Source: Stagonosporopsis chrysanthemi (lineage: Eukaryota; Ascomycota; Dothideomycetes; Pleosporales; Didymellaceae). From it: a stretch of 64,000 nucleotides of DNA. Location of the stretch: contig JAFISE010000041.1 in NCBI GenBank assembly GCA_022560025.1, positions 62,001 to 126,000 of the forward strand, in the 5' to 3' direction. Below, one piece after another: positions 32,772 through 45,085 of the stretch. Numbering within the stretch: position 1 is the first letter of the stretch; each line of letters begins with the position of its first letter. A program made the translations under genes and the position numbers. The notes under the pieces were generated by a model, which was not told the origin of the DNA, did not search any database, and was given only the letters and a program-made list of their open reading frames with translations.

Positions 32772-33389
32772 ATGCACCCTCAGAACTCCTCCAATGAGAT
32801 GATCCGCATGCAGCAGCTCATTCTCGAGAACAACAGGCTCCGTAATCAAATTCAAGTCCTGACCGCGCGTTTGTCACAGCTGCAAGCAGAGAACGATCAA
32901 CTCCGCCAGTACTACCCCCCACCAAGCGATAACGCTTTGGCACTCCCCACCGCGATCGAGAGCTTGGTGGGTTTGCGCCAACACTTTCAAAAACAGGGAA
33001 CCCTCAGGCAGTGGTATGTGCCTATTGCGAGAGCTTGACTACCGGATACTGACAGATCTTGCAGCACGTCGCCAGGCTGCAGCATGCCTGCCTTCGACCC
33101 AGTGTGCTTCCGAAGTGGCCACATGTCATGGTGCGCAACGCACAACCGCATCATGACTGGCACGCACATCTCGTGCTCAGTCAGGGTTGGAGAGCGCGGC
33201 GACTGCCGCAGTGTGTACTGGGGTAAGCTCAATGTTACGACTCGTAATTGACAGAGCGACTGACAATGGACAGAGCCACGTCTTGACTGGAAATTTATCG
33301 TCCATTGCGCATACAACAATGGCAATATCGGTGGAAATTCACTACCCCGGGATGTCCTCGACGCCGCTCTCTTTCCTCCAGGTTTCTGA
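32772..33389 (+). CDS. Coiled-coil plus Cys/His-rich module protein (member B)
   Basis: Exons 32772-33013, 33065-33222 and 33274-33389, both introns exactly 51 nt, give 171 aa. Residues 10-47 form a leucine-zipper-like coiled coil (MQQLILENNRLRNQIQVL, then LSQLQAENDQL). After a linker comes a module with QCTSPGC, a further VCF, GHMSWC followed by ATH, ISC and GDC, then VYW and LDWKFIV. Counting C and H residues gives a possible metal-binding arrangement. The C-terminus is short (ALFPPGF). No signal peptide or membrane helix is seen, so it is probably intracellular. The same arrangement recurs in the gene at 34061. I know no named domain that matches. Confidence 0.72.
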
Positions 33390-34060
33390 GCATACATAGT
33401 CGGCAGTAGAGCGCTGTCGAGGAAACGAGGTACTGTGAGGCGAGCGTTCGAGGTCTTGTAGGCGACGATTGCGTCTCGAAGGACACTTCTTGTCTACTCC
33501 AATTTGGTGTAAATAACCTGGCACCTTGACACTATACTGCGCCTTGCAGTGAGCACTATCGTAGTCATAGCCATATTTGTTCAAGCAGGAATCCACATGA
33601 TCTACTCCTTTCGATCTTTATGCCGCGTATCCTGAGACTAGATCATGCAAGATGAATTCAGATTTACAATTGTGGGACGTGACATACCTGCATTTAGTGC
33701 AAAGATGCTTCTGTGCTTAGCAGGAACGATAATTTCGAAAGGCGGAAGCGGAAAGTCGCGTACTAGCAGGAAGGGCAGGTCATCTGGGTAATGATTATAG
33801 CGATGTGGACAACTTGCAATGGATATCCCGAACACCGCAAGCTTATCTCTGTGTGATGGCATGTGTGCGATCTCAGCTTGAAGCAATTGCTCTAGATGCA
33901 ACACTTGGATTGTATTTGTGGGGCGCCAGACGCATCTGGTGGGCGCGCACCAGCGCAGGATTCTCAATGCCTTCACGTACAGAAGCACATGCACCTTGTA
34001 ACCTGCTGTTCTCACCGACTTTCCAACTCCACTCATATTCTCAACCACAGCAAAAGCGCC
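33390..34060. other. Intergenic region between two family members
   Basis: On the minus strand a frame from about 33,920 to 33,676 has protein-like content (it includes DDLPFLLVRDFPLPPFEI) and ends at a possible GTATGT donor. I found no partner exon in phase, so no gene is called. Confidence 0.35.
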
Positions 34061-34881
34061 ATGGAGTACAGTCAAAGACTCGCCCAGGAGCTCGACGAGC
34101 TGCGCGACATGTTCCGCAGATACCAGGTTCAGATGGCGCTTCGCCTTGACGTTCTCGAGCGCCGCGTTGAAGCTGCTGAACGGACAAGTACTGGTGCTGG
34201 TCAACCACGTCGCCATGCGGGCAACGGACCACCTGTGTTCGGTGAGAAGCTTGGGCATTCTCAGACTCCACCTCTAGTTCACACCAGAACTGGGGGTCCA
34301 CACAGCCATTCGCCGGGCTACTCGCCAGCACTGTACGGACCCGCTCGACCGCCGCCACCGCCTGCCACTGCGCGCCCTTCCGGCAATGCCGGAAGTTATG
34401 AGAATGCTCAATACTTACCGTTCGTCATGGAGACTATTGCTCGTGCGTTGCAAGTGAAGAGCCCAGGTGATCGCCGTCACTGGTTGGTGTATTCCTGGTC
34501 ATTCTTTACGATCCTAGCTGACTATCCGCGCAGTGTCTGTGGCCGCCCAGCCTTGGAAATGAAGTGCTTCCTCGGGCACCACTTTGACTGGTGCCTCCAC
34601 CATCAGCGCCCTGTCGTTCAAGGACAGCGCTGCAGCGGCACCAATGACGGGCGCAACTGCCAGCTGATTACCTGGGGTAAGTGCTGTCTGTTCTCAACAC
34701 CTGACGGCCTGATAATCGTGGCTGACACCAGATAGGGAAACATCCTGACTGGGAGATGATTGTCAAGAAGTCGCTCGACAGCCAGCTTCTTAGTCGCATG
34801 CGCGTCGAGGACGTCTTTCCAGTGCTCTTTCCCATCGAAGTGTTCCCGGAGAAGTATCAAGGCAACTGGTACACTGATTAA
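34061..34881 (+). CDS. Coiled-coil plus Cys/His-rich module protein (member C)
   Basis: Exons 34061-34482, 34534-34676 and 34736-34881 (introns 51 and 59 nt) give 236 aa. The first intron uses donor GTTGGT and a GCTGAC branch; splicing yields RHCVCGRP, matching RQCTSPGC of member B. Residues 3-45 are a coiled coil (LAQELDELRDMFRRYQVQM, then LERRVEAAE), followed by a long Pro/Gly/His-rich linker. The module reads CVCGRPA, KCFLGHH, DWCLHHQRP, QRCS, NCQ, ITW and PDWEMIV. The C-terminal 50 residues (VEDVFPVLFPIEVFPEKYQG) extend beyond member B. It is probably intracellular. Unspliced reading stays open through intron 1 because 51 is a multiple of three, so transcript data would settle it. Confidence 0.7.
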
Positions 34882-35868
34882 GAGGTTACAATGCAGCCTG
34901 TAAGAAAGATACAGGTCTTTCGTGTTAAGAGGGCGGAATACAGCGCTTTCGAGCGCCTCCGACTTGATGGGAAGGCCGACGACCTTAGCGAGTATCTATT
35001 TTGCAACACTCCGCGTACTGCTGTTCACAGCGATCAATGACATTCATGTCTTCGCTTTGGCATTTCCCTGCGCAATCGTGATGTTGGAACATTGGATCTG
35101 CGATGAAGCAAGATGGTGTTGTTGAGGTGATGTCTCTCGAAGTCTGAAGAAGGTGGGGTCGGAGCGTAAGCGAGCCGTAATGTCCTCAATGTTCCCCGTT
35201 CCTCTCCTCTTCCCCTCCATTCTCCACAGTAAATTCGACGAACAAATCCTCGAGCACGGAATGGAAAGGAACTGCTCATTGAGACGGACTTGGCTACAAT
35301 GGTCAGCCTCATAGCGCTTCGCGCCGTTACGAGGGGTACCTGAAACAGCCGATGATGTCACGACTCGTGAGGCGGACCTCAACCAGAACGAAATCAGAGC
35401 GCGTACAGCATCAACAACGACACATATTGTCCTAGGAACACTATCGGCCGAGAAAAATGCTTTAGAAAACCATCTCTATCTACCGTGGCTGCATAATGGA
35501 ACTGCGATCTTTCTCGAACCGTACTGAGGCGCAAATCAGGGTCAACGATGCATCGGTTTCAACGTCTTCGACCAACGCACCACGTCTCAGGACTACTGGC
35601 TGACACACAACGATCATTTGTAGGCCCAAACAACGTTTTGCCATGCCAAAACTGTCAATACAATGGCTCTGACATGCCCTCTTGTCTCTTGTGCATCGCC
35701 TAATATTTTCTCCTGTTTCCTCTGTACCGACAAGCTCTGCGTCTGATCGGCGGAGATTTCCTGGTACTAACAATCTCTGCGATCCTTGTCACTTCATCAC
35801 CGCTTTCTAAGTCTTATAGCAGAGAGCCTGCTGGCAGGCCATTGTGCGCTCCACAGACCTCCTAAGTT
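34882..35868. other. Intergenic region
   Basis: Several short frames on both strands, none with motifs or plausible splice partners. It contains the promoter of the ferric-reductase-type gene. Confidence 0.45.
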
Positions 35869-38274
35869 ATGTCTGATACGAGCACCAACATTGAAGATGT
35901 TCGATATCAGCATCACCTCGAACATCGTGGTAGTGCGAACCAAAAAGTCTTTTGGGTATTCTGGACATGCGTGGCGATTTTCATGCTTATCAGATCCTGT
36001 CGAGCGATCTTCAAGTGGTTGCGCCGGCGAACGTAAGTCTGCGATCAATTACTATCATGATTCTGGACAATGCTGACATGGCACAGTTCGCGCGCACGCC
36101 AATTCATGCCCCTCACACAAACCAAAAGCTCGTTCTCCAGACGTATATCGGAATTCTTCCAGGCCGTTGCTGTGGCGCCATTTCCGCGGGTCTTCGGGCG
36201 CAACATCACCACATTGGCTTCCGGCAGCATTGTTGGGACTGCTGTATACGTGATGGTAGTTGTCTCGCTGCTGTTTTCAGTCGATGCTCCTGCTTCCACA
36301 TCACATTTCAACGACGATGTCGCTTTTAGAGCAGCTTGGGTCACCATCACGCAGATTCCCTTGGCCTTTTTCCTGTCGACAAAGTGTGGGCCAATCAACA
36401 TCATCGCCAAAGTCTCACATGACCGGTTAGGCTGGATGCACAAATGGGTCGGCCGCATGATCTTTATTTCCGCCACCACTCATGTCGCCATAATGAAATC
36501 CTCAATCTCGTTGACGGATGTTCTGCTTTCTCGTGACAAAGGTGCGACTGTTGTGCGTTTTGGATTTGGATCATATTTTCTACTGGTCTGGATTGCTGTC
36601 AGTAGTATCTTGCCCCTTCGCAAGTGGAGCTACCGAGCTTTCCACATCAACCACAGCATATCAACCCTGAGTTTCTTGTTGATTGTCATCCAACATGTGC
36701 CTAAGCACGCCACAAGCCCGATACTCCTAGCATTCGGCTTTATCTTGCTCGATAAGACTATGATCGCCACAAAATTTCTCACGACTAATATCTCGGTGCG
36801 CCCGTTCAAAGCACCATTCGTCAAATTTCGACGCGCTCCGGGCCGGGCTAGGTTGGTGGCTGGTTATCCAGTGGAAATGCTCGAGCCGCACAATCTGATC
36901 GTTTCAACCGACACCAAGTCGGTGACCACGATTCGCCTCTGCAATCTTCCAATGACTTGGCGACCAGGACAACACATTAGATTGTACCTCCCAACATTGG
37001 GTGCGTTTGAGATGCACCCGTTCACGCCAGCAAATTCCTCGAGTATAGCGAAGCCTCCACCATTGCCGCCTCGAAGAAGTCACGATCTCGAACGCAGAGG
37101 GTCGGCGGCCTCTACATCCCCATCAAGACAGTCCAACGACATTCTCCTCATGATCCGTGCTCACTCGGGTCTGACTCGACGTCTAAAAGACTTTCATACA
37201 GAATGGCTGAAGCTCCCATGTCCAAATGCTACTCTGTCGACCACTTCCACATCGCTGACAGCGTACATCGACGGGCCCTACGGCAACCCACCTATCTGGG
37301 AAGACTTTGAGGATCTACTGTTAATCACCACATCCACCGGCGTATCATTTGGGCTGGCTGTTATGGACTATTTAGAACAACTGTGCCTCTCCGATATATC
37401 AAAGCTGGCCACGCAAACAATCCGCTTCATCTGGATAGTTCGACACATCGATCCGCAGTTAGAGGCAACGGTTTCTGAGCTATTAAAGCGGTACAGTACA
37501 ATGCTCAGAGAGTCTGGTGTTCGAGTTGAGACACAGCTGTACGTCACTTGCCTTCATGCGAAAGCCAACCCCAATACAACCAATATTGACCAATTTGCCC
37601 ACCTGCGTCCCCGGCTCCCACGATACGGCTCCGGCGACCGTACGCTCACAATTCGCAATCCGGATGAGATATATGATGAATGGGAGGAAGAAGAGCGGCA
37701 GTGGGCAGAAATGGAAGCACTTGAGGAGATGCAATTGAAACACATCGATCCCTTCGCGGATGCCAACGAAGTCGTTCCAAAATACGACGACAATTCTATT
37801 GCGGCATACGGGGGCGGAGGCTATGCCAGCTCAGAGACCAGTACGTTGCTGGACGGAGCAAATACACAGCGTCACAGCAGAAGCTTCTCGGAGATACGCT
37901 TGACGTCTGACCAGACTGCGACGTTGGATCGGCCTCGAGCGCTGTCCTCACCTGTCCTTTCCCCACTACCGCCACGCGACACGGGACCGAAAGAAGGAAC
38001 ATGCCAGTGCGCACTCGTGCAATACCAACGTCGTAAGCTACTCAACTCCGGGAGGCCGTGCTTTGGAAGTATATCATACGCTACACGTCCTGATGTCTCA
38101 CATATCGTCGCCACAGCTGTGACCAATGACGCCCATTGTAGATTAATGGTGGCAACGTGCGCGAACGATCAGGTGTCTAGGCATGTTAAAAAGGCTGTTT
38201 CAAAGGCGAAGTTTGCATTTTCGAGAGGGGAAAGGCCAACGACTGTTGAGACCTTCACTGAGGGCTTTTGCTAG
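35869..38274 (+). CDS. Ferric-reductase-type transmembrane flavocytochrome
   Basis: Exons 35869-36032 and 36087-38274 (54-nt intron) give 783 aa. The membrane domain has about seven helices. The two haem-ligand pairs show the family H-x13-H spacing: His173/His187 and His244/His258, in HKWVGRMIFISATTH and HSISTLSFLLIVIQH. The FAD site is HPFT (residues 365-368), after RPGQHIRLYLP. The NADPH side has DGPYGNP (451-454) and TTSTGVSFGLAVM. It reduces extracellular ferric or cupric ions with cytosolic NADPH. Unusual points are a long Ser/Pro-rich insert after the FAD motif and a strongly acidic, disordered insert (about residues 600-730) before the final cysteine-containing segment. Exon 1 supplies the first membrane helix, which is why I chose the start at 35869. 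Confidence 0.88.
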
Positions 38275-39099
38275 GTGCATCTGTCCAGGTGCTCATTTGA
38301 GACCAAGAAAGAACGAGATGTTTGTGGGACTTGAGTCCAATCGAAAGCTCGCTCGCGGCATCTGATCAAACTCAGCCATGTCAGAATATCCAACTTGCAT
38401 GCCCTGGAATCTTAAACACCTCGACATCGGGTTCCTTTCTCACTCAAGGCTCCCTGCGCGCGCCACGCTTCCTCCCACAGACAGCTATGCCATTGAGGCC
38501 GTGCTTTGTAAAGCGCGCACAGGGCTCTCATTTCGATTGTGGTGGTATTGGTGACATCAGCCAGTGCTCAGGATACGGACTTTTGGTCATACTGCTGGCT
38601 TTGGTGTAATTTCTCACACTCTCCTTCAATGAGTCTGTTGACACGATCCAAAGAACTTGCTGTCCGTCGCAAGCCTCGTTGGCATGAGAGTATGGCGAAG
38701 CGATTGGACAGCAGGATTTGACTTGATATAGAGCCAAGGTCTCAGAGGGCCTCCTCGAGAGTCTGGAATACAGGTAGTTAAACTCAAAACCAGGTACATT
38801 TTGCTTATCAAAACATCTTACACAATTGGCCTTGTCGGTAATCTCATTCTCGTTGGATGTTGTAGCAGTGGATCCTGCTCGAGCAAGGTCAGTGATGTCA
38901 AATCACTCTTTGGCGCTAACGGCGCTTCCCCAATGTCCGAGCCGAAGTCCGAAGCTTAAGGAGCGCATCCCCGCTCGTCAATGTCAGATCTCCTTCCCTT
39001 CTCCGCCTCGTCCGAACATCCGCACGACCTAACGATCCAACACCAAGCCGGACAACACAATAATCCCTGAGACCCGTGCATCCGCGCGTTTGACTCAAC
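38275..39099. other. Intergenic region
   Basis: No gene was recognised. The region is the 3' side of the flavocytochrome and the promoter of the zinc-cluster regulator. Confidence 0.5.
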
Positions 39100-41688
39100 A
39101 TGTCAACAAAAAGCCCCAATCCTGAGTCACGCGACAATTCGCCGGATCACGAAGACGCCTCAGAGAAGCGCACAAGCAAGAAGCGCAAAGTGCTGTCATG
39201 TTACGCGTGTCGCAGTCGCAAGATGAAGTGTGACCGTATATACCCAGTTTGTGGGCGGTGCCAGAAGACCGGGCGGGCTGACCAATGCTCTTATGATCCA
39301 CGACTACTCGAAGAAGCTCACGTGCAACCTGGCCAGCCACTAACTGCAAATGCAAACAACACCGTGTTCACCATGCACGATAGTGGAATCAGCGAGGAAT
39401 ATGCCAAGGATGAATCTTCAGATGCTCTGCGGTGGAAACTTCGGATGCAGGAGCGCAGGCTCGAAATGTTGGAGGCAAGGCTTGCAGCGACATCTAAGAG
39501 CGGCAACCCATCACAGCTAAAAGATATCCCGGCAAAGGCGCCTGAGATTGCAGAAGAGATGATGTTCAGAGGGAAAGGATTTAAAACTCAATTCCATGGC
39601 ACGACCAGTGTAATGAGTATGATTTCGCAGGTATACCCACACTTCGCACCACAAGGCTTTGTATGTCGCTAATTTGCACAGTACCGTGACTTGCAGGCGT
39701 TTACTCGCCTGACATTGGCGGTCGACAACTCTATGTCTCGAGTCAAGAAAGACTTCAAAGCTTTCCGAGACCGGAGGAAAACATTGTTGAAGGAGAAGAT
39801 TGCAAAGACTTACGGCACAGACGAAGAAATCTTTGCGTTGCTGCCCTCGAAATCTGAAGTAGACGTTCAAGTAGCACTCTACTTCCGCATGTGGGAGACG
39901 ACGTACCGAATTCTGCACGAGCCAACCTTTTGGCAGGAGTACCGCAGTTTCTGGGAACGTCGAGCTGAGAAGCAAGCCGGATTTGCCACAATTCTGGTCC
40001 TCCTCGTCGCGATAACAAAGTGCTCGACGATTAAAGACGACGTTTTCGTTGGTGACAGCACCTCAGATCGAGATGCGGCATCCAATCTAATCGAGACCTG
40101 CGAGATCTGGCTCAATCGGCAACCACGCAAGCGACTCACGCTGCTCTTCTTTCAACTTCAATGCTTGGCCTTGCTCGCGAAGAGGGTGAATTGCCTCAAG
40201 CTGAAACAAGATTGGCTGACTGCAGGCGACGTGATGCGTCTTGCCCTCGCGTCTGGGATGCATCGTGATCCATCTTTGCTTGCCACTGGTCGGATCTCCG
40301 AGTACGAAAAGGAAATGAAGAAGCGGCTGTGGTACACCATCGCTGAGCTTGAGATACAGTCCTCGATCGACAGTGGCCTGCAATCGTCCTTGACTGGTCT
40401 CTACTTTGACACTCCAGCGCCTTCAAACCTGCCAGACGATGCCTTCTCTATTGAGACGACAGATTTACCTGCCAGCAGACCCATCGACTACTTTACATCG
40501 ACTTCGTACCTAACCGCCTCCCTAAGATCACTGCCCCTACGGATTCATCTTACCAAGATCCTCAATGATCCATCAAGTCAACTGCAATATACCGATATCC
40601 TTCATTATCATGAGCAGATTACTTTGACTCTTGCCGAATTACCGGTCTGGTCGCACTCGCGTGCGGCGACGCCTATGGCACTGCTCGGGCTCCAGCTACG
40701 ACAGTATTTGCTCATACTACACAAACCATATGCCAGACTCGCATACAAGGACAAACAGTTCACTTACTCGTATACAGCATCAGTCGACGTGGCCGACTCC
40801 ATCATTACCACCCATGATGACCTTGCTGAACAAGGAATACTTACCTTGAATCACTTTCGCAACGATATCGTCCGCGTCGGGATGGCGTTGTCACAGATCA
40901 CGGCGTTCAACTGCGTAAGACACGAAATCGACTTGGCAAATCTGCCCCCCATGCGCGACCAAACCCACTTCGCAGACCCTAACAGACATATTGCTGACTT
41001 TCCACTGGCCCGCTCCGATCCACTCTTGGGCAACAAGGGCGGCTTCGCCCCCGCAAGCCCGCAATTATACCTCGCGGTCCTCCCCTCGTCCTTGCTCGCA
41101 CGCTCCCTTACCAAGGCCTCAATCGAGATCCTTGAGCGCACGCTGCAGCTCTTCGAGCGCAAGGTCATGCGTATAGGCACCGGCTACATGGAATACTGGC
41201 TGCTCAGTGCCGCAATCGGGATGCTCCCACCTCTTAATCCCCTGCCTAGGCCATCCTCATCAATTGCTCACCGCATCGGCAACGAAGAGGAGGTGCGCGA
41301 GCGCTGCAAAATAGCCCTAGATCGCTTCACTGGCCTCACCTACCGCGTGCTGGCCTTGCAGCGTGATCCGAAGAATAGTCTGGCTGTTGGATTGAGAGCG
41401 AGTGTAAGCGGGAGCAGCCCGAGCGAGGCGCGCACGCCCAGTGAGTCGCGCGGCACGATTCTGTCGAGTCGCTCCGCGGGCAGCTTTGGCATGAAAGGTG
41501 TAGGTGCATTTGCAAGCAACACGGGTAATTCCAGCCAAGGCATGATTGGAGACATGTCGTTCGCCTCCACGAACGGAGGCGCGGGTAACATGGACAGCAC
41601 ATTCGATCCCCTGGAGGACATGGGCGTTGATCTAAGCGGGTGGACATTTCCTGATTTCTGGACTTTTGACCTAGCTGGCGACTTCTAA
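39100..41688 (+). CDS. Zn2Cys6 transcription factor with fungal-specific middle domain
   Basis: Exons 39100-39630 and 39682-41688 (51-nt intron) give 845 aa. The binuclear zinc cluster uses Cys34, 37, 44, 51, 54 and 63 (C-x2-C-x6-C-x6-C-x2-C-x8-C) after a basic, lysine-rich stretch (RTSKKRKVLS). A linker and a short coiled coil (residues about 110-130, MQERRLEMLEARL) follow, as expected for dimerisation. The middle homology region is helical, with KRLWYTIAELEIQSS and SGLQSSLTG in the usual place. The C-terminus is Ser/Gly-rich and ends with an acidic aromatic tail (GWTFPDFWTFDLAGDF) that looks like an activation domain. It binds DNA in the nucleus. Targets cannot be read from sequence; the flavocytochrome and the C-x-x repeat gene are its neighbours. 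Confidence 0.93.
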
Positions 41689-41974
41689 GTCACACCACCA
41701 TTTCTGCATCCTCTCAGTCTTGTCCGTGCACCATTCTCTGCTCCCCAGGATCGCCGTCCAATGACACCTCCCCCCGGACCCCGTCCCCAGCTTATCGGCA
41801 GCCACATGACGTCGCGACCCTGTATATCCGCCATCCAGGCGCCCCATGGCGCACTGCAAGCTTATCTCGCCCTTCCTGTCCCTTACACACTTAACCAGCC
41901 CAATAAACATAAACAAACATCATACGCGCAACTGTAAATCACCTTCCAAGATACCACGACTCCAATTCCCCAAG

Positions 41975-42395
41975 ATGGGCTGCATGTTTTCCTCCCCCCG
42001 CTTAACAGCCGGTAACAACACAAACTGCAAGAACTGCAAAGACTGCAGAAACTGCACGGATTGCACTGGTACCCCTCTCGCCCCATCCCCAATTCACACC
42101 TCGAAACACGCATCTCCCGTCTCACTATCTCCACAACCAACCCCATTTAACCCCTGCCTCCCCATCTGACGCCCCACCAGATTGCACCTCATGCTCCAAC
42201 TGCGACTCGTGCACCTCGTGCACGTCGGAGAAGAACAGCACGGACTGCACCAACTGCAGTGGAGGGAGTAACAACACGAATTGCGTGGATTGTGTGAACT
42301 GCAGCAATTGCACGGATTGTGAGGGGGTGGAGGGGGGAAAGAATCTCACCGGTGTGAAGGGAAAAAGATGGGAGAAGGAGGAGTGGTCTGTTTAG
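41975..42395 (+). CDS. MGC-start C-x-x tripeptide-repeat protein
   Basis: Exons 41975-42068 and 42181-42395 with a 112-nt C-rich intron give 102 aa. It starts MGCMFSS, a good N-myristoylation site with an adjacent palmitoylatable Cys. It then runs as tripeptides with Cys every third residue (NCKNCKDCRNCTDC, continuing across the splice junction as DCTSCSNCDSC), with two short interruptions, and ends in a basic tail (KGKRWEKEEWSV). There are 18 cysteines in all. It has no signal peptide, so it would be a cytosolic, membrane-tethered protein. Options are metal chelation like a metallothionein, or a beta-solenoid made of triplets. The intron phase keeps the triplet register exactly, which strongly supports the model. 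Confidence 0.75.
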
Positions 42396-42560
42396 CGTGT
42401 TGGAGAGGAAGGGTGAGTATTGAGTGGGATAATGGTCTAAATGAAGGAAACCGAAGTGGTATATGTATAGGGTTTCTGGGATGGGAGGTTGAAGCAGCAC
42501 AAGGCGATGTGTACACCTGCAGACAGGGCGTAACGACCGTTTTGGACTTTATCCATTCTT

Positions 42561-44544
42561 CTACGCCTCCCCTTCCCTTCCACTCCTCTGTGGACCCTCC
42601 CCCTTCGTTCCCCTCGTAGTAACCCTCGCCATTAGTCCCGGCGCCTCCCTCTCCTTCTCCATCTTAGCGTTCCATTCCCGCTCCGCCTCTGCGGCATTGC
42701 GTTTCACACGCACGGTATTCCAGCGCATGAAGTAGCAGCAAGCAGGAAAGAGGAGCGTATCGACTGCGACCCAGGCGAAGAGGATACCGAAGTTGCGCCC
42801 AACGTGTGTGAGGGGAAGGTCGAAAAGGGTGGAGCGGGTGAGTTCGACGACTGCTGGTGTAAGCACTTATAACGAGTTGAGCATATTATGGGTAGGGTGT
42901 GGGGCATACTGTTATGCATCGGCCACGCATAGCCCCAGCGATAGAACGCGGGCGCAAGATCCAACGCGTAGAATCCCGTTGCAACATTCGATATGACCCA
43001 GAAAATCAACCACAACGCCGTCCACGGCGTACCCAGCAGCATCGCCATATTCTCGCTCGCCAGCCCAAACGCAATCATGCCCACCCAATTGCCCATCCAG
43101 TAGACCACAAACGTCCCCCGGCCGTACGCATTTGCATTGCGCGCAGGCTGTATGTGACTCGCGGGTGCGGCAGACATGGGCATCAGGAACGCTAGGCTAA
43201 CAAAGCTATACACCAGCGAGAGGAAGAAGTATGAGCTGACTGTTGCGATGTAGCGCCACGCGATTAGGTGGCGGAAGTGCAGTGGTGGGTGGCCCCGGGG
43301 AGAGAGGTACTTCATGTGAATCGGCAGGAAGAAGGTGAAGCTGAAGAATGATATGATGATGAGGTAGATCAGGCCGATGCTGACGGCGGGAGTGGCGACG
43401 GGCGGACCGAAGGGTCGTAGGTCGAGCGTCGTGAAGGATATGCCAGGGGAGAGCGCTTGCGGTGCGGCAGTCGGGAGGAGTTCGCGAAGGGTGGGTCGGA
43501 GATGAGCGAGCCATGAGGGACCGAAGGTGCTGCTGATGCGGGTTTGGAGTGCGGTGACGCTGGGGACAATGTAGGAAGATGTGGTGGTTTGGTCGCGCGC
43601 GGAGCTATAGATGATTTGGCAGGCGCCTGCGGGGTCGTAGGTGGAGTTGCCCTGTCTGATGGCATTATTGAGGAGGGCAGTTGCGTTGGGATTGACGATG
43701 ACTGCGGCCCAAGCCCGCATGTTGTACACAGCCTCGCGGACCTTGAGCGGGTCGTGGTCGTACTCTATAGGCGGGCGGAACAAGTAATTGGGGATAATAC
43801 CTCCTGCAGAGGTCATGTTCTGAACTGCTTCTGTCACGAAGGGTCCAACGAAGGGAACGGTTTCGGTGTAGGGTGCCTGGCCGTCAAAGTCGACGACAAT
43901 GATGTTCAAGTTCTTGACGTTGTCATTTTGGCGGAACAAGGCGCCCCAAAACAGGCACAGGAAGGTCATGATTGCAACAGCCAGGATCAGATCTGGACAT
44001 TGGTAAGTACAGGCTATCATGGAACCGCAAGTGTCCACTTACTCGTCCGGAACCAAAGCTTGAGCACATGCAGTCGGACACCAGCCTGTGATGTTAGTAA
44101 GATTGAGTGTCAGAATGTTGGCAACCTTACCATCTGCCAGTCCCAAAATCCGACTGGTTCTCGCGCAGCATCCTTACCACTACGTCTTGATCGCTGAGTG
44201 TTGATCTTGCTCAGTGCTGGTGTGATGCCACGGGAATGCTGCGTCTCCGCCTTCTCCATGGCAATTGCATCGTTGTCAACCCCTTCTTGTTCTGGACTTT
44301 CGAGCTCACTCTCGGTATCAGTGGTGTCGCTGTCGCTGTTGTACGGCCACTGCTCACGATCGTAATGAGGTGCGATCTGGCAACCAAGCGTCGGCTCACG
44401 CATAGTAGCTGGGGCAATGCCAGATCGAGCTGTTGCCGAGGATCCGAGCGAGGAAGGTCGTGGTGAGTCTTGATGATCAGAGGAGCAACGCTGCATACCT
44501 CGTTCCGTCTCCTCCTGTGAGACATGGATTGGACGTGCCGCCAT
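42561..44544 (-). CDS. SNG1-type (DUF3533) membrane protein
   Basis: Exons 44544-44131, 44085-44043, 43992-42910 and 42853-42561 (introns 45, 50 and 56 nt) give 610 aa. A polar, acidic N-terminus of 130 residues leads to a first membrane helix (AVAIMTFLCLFWGALF). A large extracytoplasmic domain (about 220 residues, starting NLNIIVVDFDG) follows, then five helices of an ABC-2-like membrane part (IGLIYLIIISFFSFTFFLP onwards, with WMGNWVGMIAFGLASENMAM). The tail has GRNFGILFAWVAVDTLLFP and a charged end. SNG1 of yeast confers nitrosoguanidine resistance, and relatives are fungal plasma-membrane proteins of uncertain transport role. The tiny 43-nt exon 2 is needed to keep the frame. Exon 4 starts at the only acceptor that restores the conserved C-terminal helix. 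Confidence 0.88.
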
Positions 44545-45085
44545 GTTGCTGACTGATGTTGAGGAAAGCAGCTAGTCAGAGATGAGAGCGATGATTGGCT
44601 GTTGAAGGGGCGCAACAGGATTGTTCACGCATGCAGTGAAAGCTAAATGAGTGCTAAGCTTTACACATCACAGGTTTTGCTGCACTTAAGAATCATTGTC
44701 CTCGCCGCCGAACGGCAGATGTGCGCAGGGATCTGGAAGAAAAAGATTCGTCATACGAGATTGCTATGACACGACGCAGCGCACAGAGCTGCGTCTGTCG
44801 GGAAGCATCGGGAAGTGCACCATCGATGTACACAGTAGAGTAGTCTGCGATGCACATGATGCCTGAGGTCGATCGCAAGACCGTGTGTAGTTTCTTTGTG
44901 TGAGATGACAGTCAAGAACTGATTACGTCAGCCGTCAACAATCAAGTCGCGACTCGTAATGCGCCGTGTGTACAATCACCAATTCCCATTATGACGCGTC
45001 GCAACAGCAGTTGGTCGCTGTCGCTGCGACTCCAACACTCTCATTTAAATGCGCGGTTGGATAAGCACACGAACAGCCCTCTCTC
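44545..45085. other. Divergent promoter region
   Basis: Between the SNG1-type gene and the chromodomain gene. No exon was seen. Confidence 0.5.

Noticed and set aside
33638..34258. 206-codon minus-strand frame
   Set aside because: Its 5' half is antisense to the first exon of member C. Only the 3' half (to about 33,676) looks protein-like, but no in-phase partner exon was found.
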